The notes under the pieces are model-generated. The model was not told where the DNA came from and did not search any database. It saw only the letters and a list, made by a program, of their open reading frames with translations. Source: Agmasoma carcini (nom. nud.) (lineage: Eukaryota; Microsporidia; Thelohaniidae). Taken from it: a stretch of DNA of 64,000 bases. The DNA is taken from NCBI GenBank assembly GCA_029232285.1, contig JAOXFI010000019.1:18988-82987 (forward strand), written 5' to 3'. How positions within the stretch are numbered: the stretch's first letter is position 1; every line of letters starts with the position of its first letter. The position numbers were made by a program, and so were the translations under genes. Of this stretch, positions 27,888 to 38,920 are shown in pieces.

Positions 27888-29145
27888 TACAATACTCTAG
27901 AAAAATCGGACACTCAAAAAAGATTATATAAAAAGTGTAAACTCTTTAACTAATTTTTTGAGTTTAATAGTATAACTATAATAATTTTTTTAATAATTTT
28001 GAAAAAAAATTTAAATAAAAACCAATAAAAAACAAATAACCTAATGAGAAAACATGTTTCTGAACGCGACAAAGGTCGTCTTTAAGCTATTTTCTATAGG
28101 ATTTTCAACACGCAAAATCAATGTAAAACCGGCTTAAAAAGATCTACAATACAGTATCACGTTAAGAAAAGCAAGAATGATAAAGAAGATTAAAGAACAG
28201 GTGGTAGTAGCAGCAATAAGCTTATTGATACCAGCAATATCAATTTAATTTAAAAACAAAATATAAAAAACCCTACGCTACATGCCTTAATATCATAACA
28301 AAAAATTAAAAATAAATAATATAAGTATCAGTGATAAAAGTGCGCGTTTTTCTTAAAGAAAAATTATTTTATATGTGTTTATCTTTCTTTTAAGCAAACA
28401 TTGTTAAATTTGCAAATAATAAACAAATTAAGAATTGCAAAAATGTGGCTATGGGAAGGTAAAGACTACTTTAGCAACATTTTTAGACTAAAGTTTTTTT
28501 CAATTTTATAATGACTCTAAGAGCCAAAAGGTGTGGTTTGAGAAAAGAAAATCAGCGCCTAAAGAAAAAAAATATTTATGGTTGTATGAGTAGAAATAGT
28601 GTTGAAAATTTGCGGTTTTTGGATGGAACCTAAAATACTCTATATTATACTCAAATATTAAGCAATAATTTAAAATTAAGTGCGCATAAATTTTAATTTT
28701 CAAAATATAAATTATAACAAAAAAATGAACCAGAGAATAAAAGTAAGATGGTTTCAGTTTTTTGAATATATGAACATTGAGGTGTTAGAATGGCCTTTAC
28801 AGAGCCCAGATCTTAACCCTATAGAACATCTAAAATCTTTTTAAATCAAAAACCAAGAAAGTTTTTTTTGAAAACGAAAAATATTTAATTTTAAAAATTA
28901 GTGGAATTTGCTTTGATATCAGTAATTAATATTATAGAACACTAGTAGATGCAATGTATGACAAAATTAAAAAAGTTATTGTGGAAAAAGGTTGTCATAC
29001 ATTATATTAAATATAATTTTCTGGCGTTTTTAATGTTTTTAATTAAAATATTCCATCAAAACTATTAAAAGACTTTATTAAAATTTCGCAAATTTAACAA
29101 AATATAGTTATACTATCGTACTTAAATTGTTTTTAGAGTACTGTA
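27888..29145 (+). mobile_element. Tc1-like transposon with both terminal inverted repeats
   Basis: About 1.26 kb, the usual Tc1 size. The left end reads TA then CAATACTCTAGAAAAA. The right end read in reverse reads TA then CAGTACTCTAAAAACA, so the inverted ends and flanking TA are preserved. An inner inverted block (AGTATAACTATA) recurs near 27970 and 29105. Between them the plus strand gives an N-terminal HTH piece (RSTIQYHVKKSKNDKED, about 28140-28190), a WFEKRKSAPKEKNIYGCMSR block (28530-28590), EWPLQSPDLNPIEHL with the last catalytic residue (28788-28832) and a C-terminal tail with LVDAMYDKIKKVIVEKGCHT (about 28940-29000). It is decayed but recently enough inserted to keep its ends. It interrupts the LINE-like element. 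Confidence 0.8.
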
Positions 29146-30290
29146 TTTATGAGCCTTATACAATCTTTTTGTTCATTGATGCATTGTTATTCTTAATATT
29201 TTTCTCTATTATGCTATTTACAGCACATTTCGACACCTTTAAATGGGCTGTGTTCTGTTCATTCATATTCTGATGCCTTTACCTTTTAAATATTCTAGCC
29301 CTATAAATTTATATTTTCATTACAACTTGCTTTATCTTTTATTTTCAATTCATCTACATCTTTGATAACTTTATGGAGTATGTATTTCGTTAAATTCTTA
29401 TGGTTTGTTTAAGCATTTTTACTTTTGATATTATAGAGGGTTTCCTTCATCTCGCAATCATTAAAAATATATTCATGACTTAATGAAGTATATTTTAAAT
29501 ATTAACGGGTTTCTAATATTGATGTTAAGTTGGATAATGATCTTTCGTTTATAAACATACATTATTCATTAGATGTTTTTCTCATGTAGTTCCTATGGCT
29601 CTTGGGTGTATTTCTCTCATTTCTTTTATAATATTTTTAGCATAGAAATTTTGTAGATTTTAGTCTTAATACTTTTTATCGATTGAAATTTTGTATGTAA
29701 AAAGTTTTGCCTACCATTCGATTGCCTTTTGCGTTTTCTCTTGTGAGTACTTTTTCATAAATTTGATTTTTTTACTTGGTTTCATACAAACTTTATTTTG
29801 TTCATTAGTGGTTACAATTCTTTCTAATGGATTATATTCACTTGCTTATGTTTAAAACCTTTTTTGGCTACTTTTATTCTAAGAATTTTTATTTCTAATA
29901 TTCCTTGTCATAAGTTTTAACATCATGTTTTGAAGGTCTTTAATAATGTTCTTTATTGTTTGCAATCTTTTTCTACCCTTTTTTCTGGAAATTTCCTCTA
30001 TTTCAGATTTCATCTTAACAGTGTTCGCCTTCAGAGCTTACTTATAAAATTATTTCTTCTATTTAGTTCAGAGCATATTTCAACTTTTTTAATTTATTAT
30101 TTAGATTTTTTTATATAATGATGTTCTTTGATTATTTTACGTCTTTCTTTAAATTCATTTTCTATCTTCTCTCTGATTTAGTTAAATGTTCTCTCGTTTC
30201 GGTTTGAAGATTAAATTAGATTTTATTATGGATTTGAATCAATGATTTTTTCATAAAATTTTCATAGGGTTTCACGATCTACTTTCCAGT
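29146..30290 (-). mobile_element. Probable 5' part of the LINE-like element
   Basis: The segment shares the pyrimidine-rich plus-strand composition of 24.8-27.9 kb, and adjoins it exactly if the Tc1-like insertion is removed. I cannot identify a specific domain in it. Assignment to the LINE rests on position and composition only. Confidence 0.35.
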
Positions 30291-30294
30291 TGTT

Positions 30295-31560
30295 GCAACC
30301 AAATTTCTAATTATTTCAATCAAGCTTCTAATGTTTTTTTCAATATTTGCAATCAACAATCCAATCGTTTCAAATAGGTTTCTAATTGTTGCGATCAAAA
30401 TTTCAATAAAAAAATCATTTTTTTTAATTTTTAATTATTTTAAACCAAATGGTCAATTGAGAATATGTTCGTTTGTCAAATTAACAGAAAGAAAGGATAT
30501 TTGCAAAAATCAGACAGGGATAGTCAACCAATATATTTTATAAGCCTTGGAATTAAATTATTGGTCTGTCGTAAAAATGGTCAATAACTATCAAAAGACA
30601 GGCCAAATAAAATAACTTCAAAACAACAGGGTGGTACCTGTGGTTCGGGTTTGATTCAGTTCAAAAGGAACAAGTGGGAAGTTTAGGACGATCAAAATTG
30701 CCTTCTTTCACTGAAGGAACACTGTGGAATTTTTGAAGTTAATTTAAACCTTCAAGTATATCGTAGCACCGTTGATAGGCATTAATAGAGTTATATTGCA
30801 CTATGAAACAGACGACAATAGTCTCTGTCCCTCGGAATAAAAAAACCAACATAAAAAAACGTTCGTCTTATACATAAACGTTTTGTGAGTGGAAAATAAC
30901 TCATAGATATGATCAACTCGTATTTACGACGAGGTTGGTTTTGCAGTGTCATCTGGTCCAAAGAAAGTCGCGTCTTTGATTGGTACATCACTTTTCATAG
31001 ATGTGCTTGCGATAAGAACACGAAATATTTCTGTTTTTATAAAGGCCTTAACAAGAGAAGACTTTGAGACTTATCTTATTGATATTAAAGCTCATGCAAT
31101 CAAAAATGTATTTTTGATCTAGTTTTCATAATGGCTAATGCCTTTATACACCATTACAAGGGCTTGTCTTAGAGCATTAAATAGTTAGGTTTTAAGGTTG
31201 AATACTTTTTATAAAATTCCATTTCTTAAATCCGATCGAGACTTACTTCTTTAATGGAAGAATGTTGTTATTAAAAAAGGTTAATTAGAATTTAAAAACT
31301 TTGATTGGATCTATGTTTAGGGAGTTAATTACTTACAATTGTGAGGATATTTTATCAAATCGGGAAACCCAGAAAACATATTTGAATAAATGATTTAAAA
31401 AAATTGTTTTTATTTTATTAATTAAAAAATCAATAAAATATAATTAAAAACTTGATTGCCGCGATTGAAAAATTGTTTGAAAAGTTTGGAATGTTGATTG
31501 CAAATATTGGAAAAACAACTGGGAATTAGTTGTAAAATTCTATAAAACATAGTTTATACG
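30295..31560 (+). mobile_element. IS630/DDE_3-type transposon with long repetitive inverted ends
   Basis: The two ends (about 30295-30410 and 31448-31560) are inverted copies of one another. Each contains several repeats of a TTGCAATCAA-like sequence. Between them the plus strand gives YDEVGFAVSSGPKKVASLIG (about 30920-30980; the (F/I)DExGF..S...GRS..G block with the first catalytic residue), IRTRNISVFIKAL, then FIMANAFIHHYKGLS (about 31125-31170; FIMDNxxIH, the catalytic Asp changed to Ala) and PFLKSDRDLL..KNVVIKKG (about 31220-31280; the LNPIE.xW..K site, degraded). The element size is normal for this superfamily. It is inactive. Confidence 0.7.
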
Positions 31561-31799
31561 TATAAAAATTTGGCTTGATTGTATTACAAGGTAAATGGAT
31601 TATATAGGGTATGAATTTTTGATGAAAAATATCTGATTCTCTTGTATGAGATAAGAAGTAGGTAAAAATTAAATATAAAAGAAATTGAAATTTTAAATTC
31701 TTGTTATAAATATAGAGTTATATTTTCTTTATTCTTAATTTTTGAAGTATTGTAGGCTATAGACCAATTATTTATAAAAAATATAAGATTAGAAAATAT

Positions 31800-31965
31800 A
31801 GTGCCACGTCTTGTTTTTATATCAGTTTTGAGATATGCCTATACATTTTTGTACAGTTTAGTGTGTGTTCCATCACTGAATACAAATTCTTTTGACTGGT
31901 TTATATCGTAATGGATGCAGATTGATAATGACAGAACTGATATAAGAAGTAACCCTATCAGTTTT
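31800..31965 (-). mobile_element. Merlin transposase fragment
   Basis: The minus strand reads HYDINQSKEFVFSDGTHTKL, then YKNV, a stop and AYLKTDIKTRRG, over about 31915-31800. This matches VNHSKEFV...TGAHTQ.IE.xWA.LK. Only the signature region survives. Confidence 0.6.
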
Positions 31966-32358
31966 TATAATTTAATTTTATATTATTTGTAAGAACAAAT
32001 CAATAATAATCACAAAAGTTATATCTTTAAGAACAACTATTTACAAAAGTTTATTTCCCTTAAATATTATTCAAATAACCTATTTTATACTTCTTATATG
32101 TCAGATCATAACCAAAGATCACAAGCCTAAAAATTAAATTATGTATATTAACCTATGTATGAATATTTTATTTAAGAAAAAAAAATAACTTTGGTGAATT
32201 TATAAAAATTATTATAAACTTACAAAATTTAGAATTAAGAAGTTTGTTACAGACAAATAGCTTGATTACACTTGAGAAGTATTGCGCCTTGAACATGAAT
32301 CTAAATAAATTAAAAAAATATAAATATATTATTTTATAGAGATATATCAATAGAAGAT

Positions 32359-32553
32359 GTGATGATTAGATATTTTGAACAAGTGTTAGTATATTATGAT
32401 AATATTGTTAAAATAATATCAAATGTAATTGATTGTATTTTTGCTCCAGATTTCACTTATAAAAAACTGAGTTACGCTGATGACGAAACAATAGTGAATT
32501 ACAAATGCAAATATCAAAGGGGTGTATCTTCAACAAATAATATATCAAAATAA
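32359..32553 (+). mobile_element. Merlin transposase fragment
   Basis: An open stretch of 64 codons whose second half reads SYADDETIVNYKCKYQRGVS, equivalent to VEIDET.LNYKCKSHRGR, the catalytic start of a Merlin transposase. The rest of the domain is missing. An 8-bp stem with four-base loop (ACTTGTGT / ACACAAGT, about 32553-32572) follows directly. It is a fragment, not a gene. Confidence 0.5.
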
Positions 32554-32599
32554 CTTGTGTTTATACACAAGTATAATACCATTTACCTATTATTAATAA

Positions 32600-33740
32600 T
32601 CAGGTTATATCTAATATCACAATTTAGAAGATGAAGCTCTCGTATAAAAGCAAATATAAAAACTAAGTTATTAACACAGAACTGTAGTCAACAAGTATTG
32701 TTTTATTGATAAGCAAAGTGATATGCGCACTTAAAACGTTGAAAATTTGTATAATTTAATCAAGTATGAGATTAAAAAGAGAGGGGGTGTACTAATAACC
32801 CATCGTTCAAAATTTTTAATAAACAAATAAGAAGCAAAACTTATTATTTATTTATTAAAAATAAGTTTAGTCATGATCCGTTATTTCTTATAAATTTATA
32901 AATTAAAATTAACTGTATTATCTCAGATGCCTTAGTTAATTCCAAATGTCACCGTTAATATTCATAATTCAATTGTTTTATACAAGAGATAGTACCACTG
33001 AATAATTTTTGTTAAAAATAATTATAAGTGTAAAATGTTTGATTGGTGAAAGGTTTGTCATTATTATTAATTATAAAATTTTGATATATTTGTAAAATTA
33101 AAATAAAATTTTATGATGGCTATTGGTTAACAGGAATATGATTTAATGGTTAATGGCTAATGGTGAAGAAAACTTTATTGATTATTTGGTATGTGTAATA
33201 GTATTGAAATGGTAAAGAAGGATGTAAGAATAAAGCTATCTATTATGATATAAATAAAATCATATGCATACATGATATGGTTGATCATTAGTTATAAAAT
33301 ATAGAGTGATGAAAATAAAAAATTAAAATTTTATTAATACGTTTGTATAAATTAAATAAATCCTATTGTATCAATACCAAGAATTATATTTTTGAATTAT
33401 ATATGATTACATCATTATCAATAAAAAATTGATATGCTAAAGATAAAAGTTCTGGTATGGTAGTTAATGTACTTATATATCTAATAATAACATGAATGAA
33501 CCCAATCAAGTTTTTAATTAATAATATGTATAGTTTAATATATAAAAGATGTACATAATATATAAAATACAGTCTTTTATGATCATAATAATATTAAGAA
33601 TTGATTTTCTAGTCTTAACCAATTATTACAGGTTTTGTAGAAAGATTAGACTAAGCCTTAATTATAAAAATTAATATGAAACTAAAAATTTTTAAGATTT
33701 GTCAAGGTTGTAAAAATAAAGTATGATTCGGTAAAAAAAA
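32600..33740. other. AT-rich spacer, no feature recognised
   Basis: No coding signal or repeat that I can support. Confidence 0.35.
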
Positions 33741-33909
33741 TATATTTGATGGTAACGAGTGAACGTAAATTTTAATTAGTAAAATGTGTTATGGTTCGTA
33801 TAATGATTAATATATTTGATGGTAACAAGTGAACGTAAATTTTAATTAATAAAATGTGTTATGGTTCATATACTGATTAATATATTTGATGGTAACAAGT
33901 GAACGTAAG
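33741..33909. repeat. 70-bp tandem repeat, 2.4 copies
   Basis: The unit starts TATATTTGATGGTAACRAGT and repeats at 33741, 33811 and 33881 (the last copy partial), with a few substitutions between copies. Confidence 0.85.
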
Positions 33910-34276
33910 TTAAATAAATAATTTAAGATTAGTAACACATCATTATCAAAAAGTATAAAAAATTTTGAATATTTTTCACAATTTTAAAATCTCAATAAAT
34001 AAAATTGTCAATTTACTTATCTAAAGGAGATTTAATAAAGAATAAGTAAATTTTGTATAAAAAATAAAAATTTTAAATAATTTTTTTGTAAAATAAGAAT
34101 ATTTTTGATTACAAATAACTTGAAATGAGAAAATCTTATTGTATTGAAAATTTTAATCTTTGAAATAAAGTATATTTGTACTATAACAAGATAATGATAA
34201 TTAACTAAAGTTATTTATGATCAATAGATAGACGCACCTTCTTTATAAGGTTGGTAAATACTTACAAACTTGAATC

Positions 34277-34435
34277 GATGTACGTAATATGTTAACGTGA
34301 TGTGTACGTAATATGTTAACGTGATGTGTACGTAATATGTTAACGTAATGTACTAACGTGATGTACTAACGTGATGTGTACGTAATGTATTAACGTGATG
34401 TATAAACGTGGTGTATTAACGTAATATGCTAAATA
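34277..34435. repeat. Tandem array of about 24-bp units (TAACGTGATGTGTACG)
   Basis: Successive copies of a unit combining GTACGTAATATGT and TAACGTGATGT. The units shorten and diverge towards the right. No gene is recognised next to it. Confidence 0.85.
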
Positions 34436-34737
34436 TAATTACAACAGTATACTATGATAGTTGTATTTAACTGTCATCATTTAAATACAATATATTTGAT
34501 ATTTTTAAATTTTTATTTATTGCTCAGTTTTTATTATTTGTAGATAAAAAATATTATTTTTATTTTATTGTAGGAAATATAAATAAATTTTCAATAATTA
34601 TTATTTGTTGTAACCAAATTTATTGATCTTTTCAATGTTTTACCTTTCACCATTTAAAGTAAAATATTATTTAATAAAAAAGTTATTATTTACAAAATAA
34701 AAAGGTTTAGTTGTTCAATATATTTTAACTAATCATA

Positions 34738-34975
34738 ATAATCTGTCTAATCTAAGACTAACCATGACTAACTTTAAAATATCAGCATAACTAACCATGA
34801 CTAACCGTTATTAACTATTACTAACCATAACTAATCATGACTAATTTTAAAATATCAACATATCTAACCATGACTAACTTTAAATATCAGCATAACTAAT
34901 CATGACTAACCGTTATTAACCGTTATTAACTATTACTAACCATAACTAATCATGACTAATTTTAAAACATATACA
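34738..34975. repeat. Degenerate array of CTAACCATGA-type units
   Basis: Repeated CTAACCATGACTAAC, CGTTATTAAC and TTTAAAATATCAGCATAA blocks, mostly 9-10 bp apart, with a larger duplicated block (about 34795-34860 resembles 34890-34975). Confidence 0.8.
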
Positions 34976-35177
34976 AAAACTTAATTGGTTAACTCTTTAA
35001 ACATTTTTTTTGATTAACTATTTCAAAATCAATCTTTTATCAAAATCTGCCTGTTTTGTAAACAAAAAACAAAAAACTGGATGGCATAAAAATGGCATTA
35101 CGACCTGAAACAAGTATAAGTTAACAAATCAAATTCAATAATTTTATTATAAATAATAAAATTTTTTGTTTATTTAC

Positions 35178-35270
35178 ATGAGCTATGATGATGAAGCTTT
35201 GTGGATAAAAATTGAAGCTGAAATGTTTACAATCATACCAATTAATGAGCCAATACCTATGAATGAGTGA
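35178..35270 (+). CDS. Candidate 30-codon open frame, unrecognised
   Basis: The frame runs from ATG at 35178 to TGA at 35268-35270 and would encode MSYDDEALWIKIEAEMFTII followed by a short PINEPIPMNE tail. I recognise no family. Its setting is gene-like: an AAAATTTTTT run lies about 15 bases before the ATG, as in the real genes of this window, the composition is less AT-extreme than its surroundings, and a tandem array starts about 45 bp after the stop, as it does after most genes here. It could be a tiny gene, the broken 5' end of a larger gene, or chance. Confidence 0.3.
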   Translation: MSYDDEALWIKIEAEMFTIIPINEPIPMNE

Positions 35271-35312
35271 ATTGAATAAAATATTTATTTTTAGTTATAT
35301 TTTAGTTATATT

Positions 35313-35445
35313 AGTCATGTTCGGTCATGTTCGGTCATGTTGGTCATGTTTGGTCATGTTCGGTCATGTTGGTCATGTTGGTCATGTTCGGTCATGTTGG
35401 TCATGTTGGTCATGTTCGGTCATGTTCGGTCATGTTGGCCATAGT
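35313..35445. repeat. GTCATGTTCG/GTCATGTTG tandem array
   Basis: About 13 units, a mixture of 10-bp (GTCATGTTCG) and 9-bp (GTCATGTTG) forms, followed by a run of GTCAG-like units to about 35515. Open frames across it are translations of the repeat and not genes. Confidence 0.9.
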
Positions 35446-35831
35446 CAGATTAGTCAGTCAGTCAATCAGGCATTCAGATATTATGATTAGTCAGTCAGAT
35501 ATTCAGATTTGTTAGTCATGTTTTTTTATTTAAATTGAATTATTCATATTTAAATTATATTTATACTTTATCATATCAACAATTATAATTTAAATTGATC
35601 ATTTTATTTCTATGTTGAAACATAAAATAAATAATTTAATTCTTGAATGGTCATCCTTAATTTAATGTAAACAAATCAAAATTATAAATAATTATTATTT
35701 TATGATCAATGTTAGTTAGTAGATTTACTATAAATTGATCATAAACTATAAACAATATTTCTATAATATTTTTTAATAATTTCAATATTAAATATACAAT
35801 ATAACTAACTATAATACTAGTATATAAATAA

Positions 35832-36095
35832 CTCTGCGATGAGTCTAGACCTCCACGTGGTGCAGAGTGATAATATTGGAAACAATGACTAATTGAGCTT
35901 TAACAGGCTAAGGCCTAAAGCAGGGCCGTTAGGGATATAGATAACATTGATCACTCTGGGAAACTGGTTTGCGGTCATAGACAGACACCCCTCTTCTTAA
36001 AGATATAAGCTAGGATGTACGTAATAGCACTAAGCCTAGCTTACAATATAAAATGTTGTCTTTAAAGTCTTACTTTCACTATAACAATCAAGTTT
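35832..36095 (+). repeat. Dispersed 250-300 bp repeat, copy A
   Basis: Shares GGAAACAATGACTAATTGAG (near 35880), TAATAGCACTAAGCCTAGCT and CAATATAAAATGTTGTCTTT (36024-36065) and the following AGTCTTACTTTCACTATAAC with three other loci near 59.7, 60.1 and 63.6 kb. It is less AT-rich than its flanks. It has no coding frame. Probably a MITE-like non-autonomous element; see copy B. Confidence 0.7.
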
Positions 36096-36532
36096 TTATA
36101 CCGCCTTTTACAAAGCATGAATAGTGTATGGTCATTAATATCCGTTTTCGTCTCTTTTATATTTTATTATTTTATTTAGGTGTTTTTACTTGCTGGTTCG
36201 GGTTTTCTTATATGGTAAGTTTATTAATAATTAAGATTCTTTGTATGGAGAGGTTTCAAATCGATACTATCTTATTTTTGATCAACCATATTGGACAAAT
36301 AAACCTTTATTATCAATATATGTGGAAATTAAACTCTTTATTTACTCTTTGATCAGACATGGGTTGATTCGGTTTGAGAATTTATATAGTTATTGATTAT
36401 TGGACCTGTCGGTAATATTCCTTATTATCTCAGATACACACAACAATATATAATAATACAATTTCAATATCAATATCAAATCATCTGACCTAAATCTCAC
36501 ATTTTTTAAAATTTTACAAAAAATTTTACCAT

Positions 36533-37735
36533 ATGGAAACAGACTCTCTTACTTTAAAAAATCTGTTATATGAAAAAACATCAACTGATTTAGCAATAGG
36601 TAAAGACTTCATCACTCTAAGCTCACACTCAAACGAAGAAAGAATCAACAAAGAACAAATTAGAGGCTTTGAAATCTTTCTATCAACAAGAGGTTACAAC
36701 CTAAGAGTCAATCTAGAATCAAAAGTATTGGACTTCAACAACATTCACGACTCACAAGTAAACAAACTAAGAAGTTTCATTTCAGAAAACTTCTGTGAAA
36801 TTTACATCACCAACCTTGAAACTAAACTTACCAACGAGGGAAATTTAAGTTTTGGTAACAACAAAATAGTTTTTGAAAATCAAAATGTAATCTTTTCACT
36901 ACCGAAAAATAAAATTGAAAGCGTCATTCCACTCGAGAACGATGTCGTTCTTAACTTAGATGACGGCTGTGAAATCGTATTTGATACAAAATCAAGCGTT
37001 TGTTCATTCTTAACCAACAAAATAAGCAATGAAATCGCAATCATCAAAGACATAAGTTGCATACATCCAAGATCAAAATGTTCTCTTATTTTTTTTGAAA
37101 ATTGCTTCATGATGAAGGGTATGAGCTATGAACATACCATATTCTACAGTCAAGTGAACAGTTTATTCTCTCTAAAGAATGATGAGGGTAATTATATAGT
37201 TGTTGGTCTTGAGACACCTATCAGACAGGGTCAGACTCAATATTCTTCCCTTGTTTATCAGATACCATCTAGTGAGACTGAGATAGTCTGTTCTGATTCT
37301 AGACTCAAGACTTCGTATGTCGGGCCTAAGTCTGATGTGGTTTTAGATATTTTGGATGGGTTGGTCCAGCCCAGTCCACAGGTTAGTGATGCCTTTTTCA
37401 AGTGTTACATGAAGATAGTGATAGGTTCATTGTTTTTGCTTGAAGATACTCTTTTATTTTTGCCTAAAGTGATTACAATCCCACTTAGTACGGTTTGTTT
37501 TGTTGAGTTTGCTAGAGTTAATTATTCTAGCTCTTCTTCTAGAACTTTTGATATGACCGTTGTATGTGATAAGAAGTATCATTTTACAGGATTTCCTAAG
37601 GATACTTTTAATGAGGTTGAAGTATATTTTGCTAATCATAATATTGAAGTTAGGAATTGTGTTGTTGAGGAGAGCTTTTCAGAGTCTAGTACAGTGTCAG
37701 AGGGTAGTGATATTTCATCCTTAATTGCTGAATAA
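36533..37735 (+). CDS. POB3: FACT complex subunit Pob3/SSRP1 (histone chaperone)
   Basis: Encodes 400 residues of the Pob3/SSRP1 subunit of FACT, which with Spt16 dismantles and rebuilds nucleosomes ahead of polymerases in the nucleus. The family signature PIRQGQTQY followed by SSLVYQ is at 229-243, in the first pleckstrin-like unit of the middle domain. VEFAR (324-328) and RTFDM (337-341) mark the second. The N-terminal dimerisation domain covers roughly residues 1-95. The C-terminal acidic tail is reduced to a short Ser/Glu stretch (379-400), and no HMG box follows, as in fungi. It is shorter than yeast Pob3 (552 residues). The start follows AAAATTTTACCAT. Strand base skew reverses mid-gene near 37080. 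Confidence 0.88.
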   Translation: METDSLTLKNLLYEKTSTDLAIGKDFITLSSHSNEERINKEQIRGFEIFLSTRGYNLRVNLESKVLDFNNIHDSQVNKLRSFISENFCEIYITNLETKLTNEGNLSFGNNKIVFENQNVIFSLPKNKIESVIPLENDVVLNLDDGCEIVFDTKSSVCSFLTNKISNEIAIIKDISCIHPRSKCSLIFFENCFMMKGMSYEHTIFYSQVNSLFSLKNDEGNYIVVGLETPIRQGQTQYSSLVYQIPSSETEIVCSDSRLKTSYVGPKSDVVLDILDGLVQPSPQVSDAFFKCYMKIVIGSLFLLEDTLLFLPKVITIPLSTVCFVEFARVNYSSSSSRTFDMTVVCDKKYHFTGFPKDTFNEVEVYFANHNIEVRNCVVEESFSESSTVSEGSDISSLIAE

Positions 37736-37750
37736 AATTATTATTGAATT

Positions 37751-37880
37751 TGATTAGATATGTTAGATATATAAGTATATTATGTATATTAGATATATAA
37801 GTATATTATATATATTAGATATATTAGATATATTAGATATGTTAGATATTAGATATTAGATATATTAGATTAGTAAGTAT
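37751..37880. repeat. TTAGATATAT tandem array after POB3
   Basis: Repeats of TTAGATATAT and TAGATATAAG of about 6-10 bp begin about 16 bp past the POB3 stop. Very AT-rich and irregular. Confidence 0.75.
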
Positions 37881-38235
37881 ATGTGAAGAAAATAAATAAA
37901 AAATTTATTTAATTCTCCTTTTCTTTTCATATTTCTGTACTTTATAAATTATTTATATTTGAAATATTCTTACTATAAAGCTTAATAGTATTTAGTATAG
38001 ATTAGTCTATATTTTAATTATAATCTAAACAATATTAATAATATTTCTCTATTGATTATGACAGATTGTTTGTATTAATTTTAGAATAGAAAAATATATT
38101 AAAAACAATAAAGGAAATGACTTTTAATAAATGTTTTATTTATTATCTTATGACATATAAATCAATTGTTATAAAATGGCTAATTAAGCTATTTGATTTA
38201 AATTATTATAAATTGAATAGTAAAGCTAACTAATC

Positions 38236-38426
38236 TGACATCATGTCTGATATAATAGTTCGACATAATAGCTGATATAGTCGACATAACTGATGTAGCT
38301 CGACATAATAACCGATATAGTCGACATAACTGATATAGCTCGACATAATAGCTGATATAGACCAAACAAACTTACCATAACATAGCCGACCAATCCTAAT
38401 ATAATCTGACCACAATCCTAACATAA
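38236..38426. repeat. CGACATAA(TAGC)TGATATAG tandem array
   Basis: Alternating units of about 19-21 bp built on CGACATAATAGCTGATATAG. They start about 90 bp downstream of the zinc-finger gene's stop codon. Confidence 0.85.
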
Positions 38427-38514
38427 CCACACGTATCTTATTTTATATTCTTTTTATACCTAAAATAAATAAATTTTTGTAAATGATTGATATATTATTA
38501 AATAAATTATTTAT

Positions 38515-38901
38515 TTACTCACCTTTATGGTAATGATTCAAGTGATACTTAAGACCGTTATTATTTTTATAAGATTTCTTACAATCTTTAAAATGGCACA
38601 AATATGGTCGATGTTCGTTTATTTTTGCTTCCGTATGTCCATGTTCAACATGATACTTAAGTCCATATGAACTTGTATATGCTTTGGTACATCCTACCAC
38701 TTTACATGGGAATCCTTTTATATTACTAAGCTTTGTAGTCTTCTTTGCAACTATAAGAGAAGTATCTAGAAAGTCGTTTATATCTTCTTCGAATGCTGGA
38801 ATGAAAGTTGCAACTGGTGTTGGCTTTGGACTGCTCAAATCTAAATCTGGATACAAGTCTCTGAACTTCTTGTATAAATTTGAATTTGAATTTGAACCCA
38901 T
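38515..38901 (-). CDS. Two-finger C2H2 zinc-finger protein, Sfp1-like
   Basis: 128 residues. Two C2H2 fingers of the unusual C-x4-C-x12-H-x4-H form lie at about 66-89 (C66, C71, H84, H89) and 102-125 (C102, C107, H120, H125). Each has the GLKYH motif typical of the fungal Sfp1 group, whose yeast member activates ribosome-biogenesis genes. The N-terminal 60 residues are Ser-rich then acidic (FEEDINDF), a possible activation segment. A nuclear DNA-binding regulator is inferred. Targets cannot be told from the sequence. The ATG is preceded by AAATTTCCCTTTGG, the CCC-type start signal. Confidence 0.8.
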   Translation of the reverse strand: MGSNSNSNLYKKFRDLYPDLDLSSPKPTPVATFIPAFEEDINDFLDTSLIVAKKTTKLSNIKGFPCKVVGCTKAYTSSYGLKYHVEHGHTEAKINEHRPYLCHFKDCKKSYKNNNGLKYHLNHYHKGE

Positions 38902-38920
38902 CCAAAGGGAAATTTTTTTT
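38902..38920 (-). promoter_or_regulatory. CCC/A-T-run start signal of the zinc-finger gene
   Basis: On the coding strand AAAATTTCCC (CCC at 38907-38909) lies five bases before the ATG. This matches the start-proximal CCC element of microsporidia. Confidence 0.6.

Noticed and set aside
35263..35515. Two overlapping plus-strand frames rich in FGHVGHV or related repeats
   Set aside because: They are translations of the GTCATGTT tandem array in two frames, and no protein feature stands behind them.
36128..36352. 74-codon hydrophobic frame between the dispersed repeat and POB3
   Set aside because: Starts at the edge of the repeat copy, no start signal, no family match, and its composition is explained by AT bias.
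38230..38430. 66-codon frame on the minus strand
   Set aside because: It is a translation of the CGACATAA tandem array.
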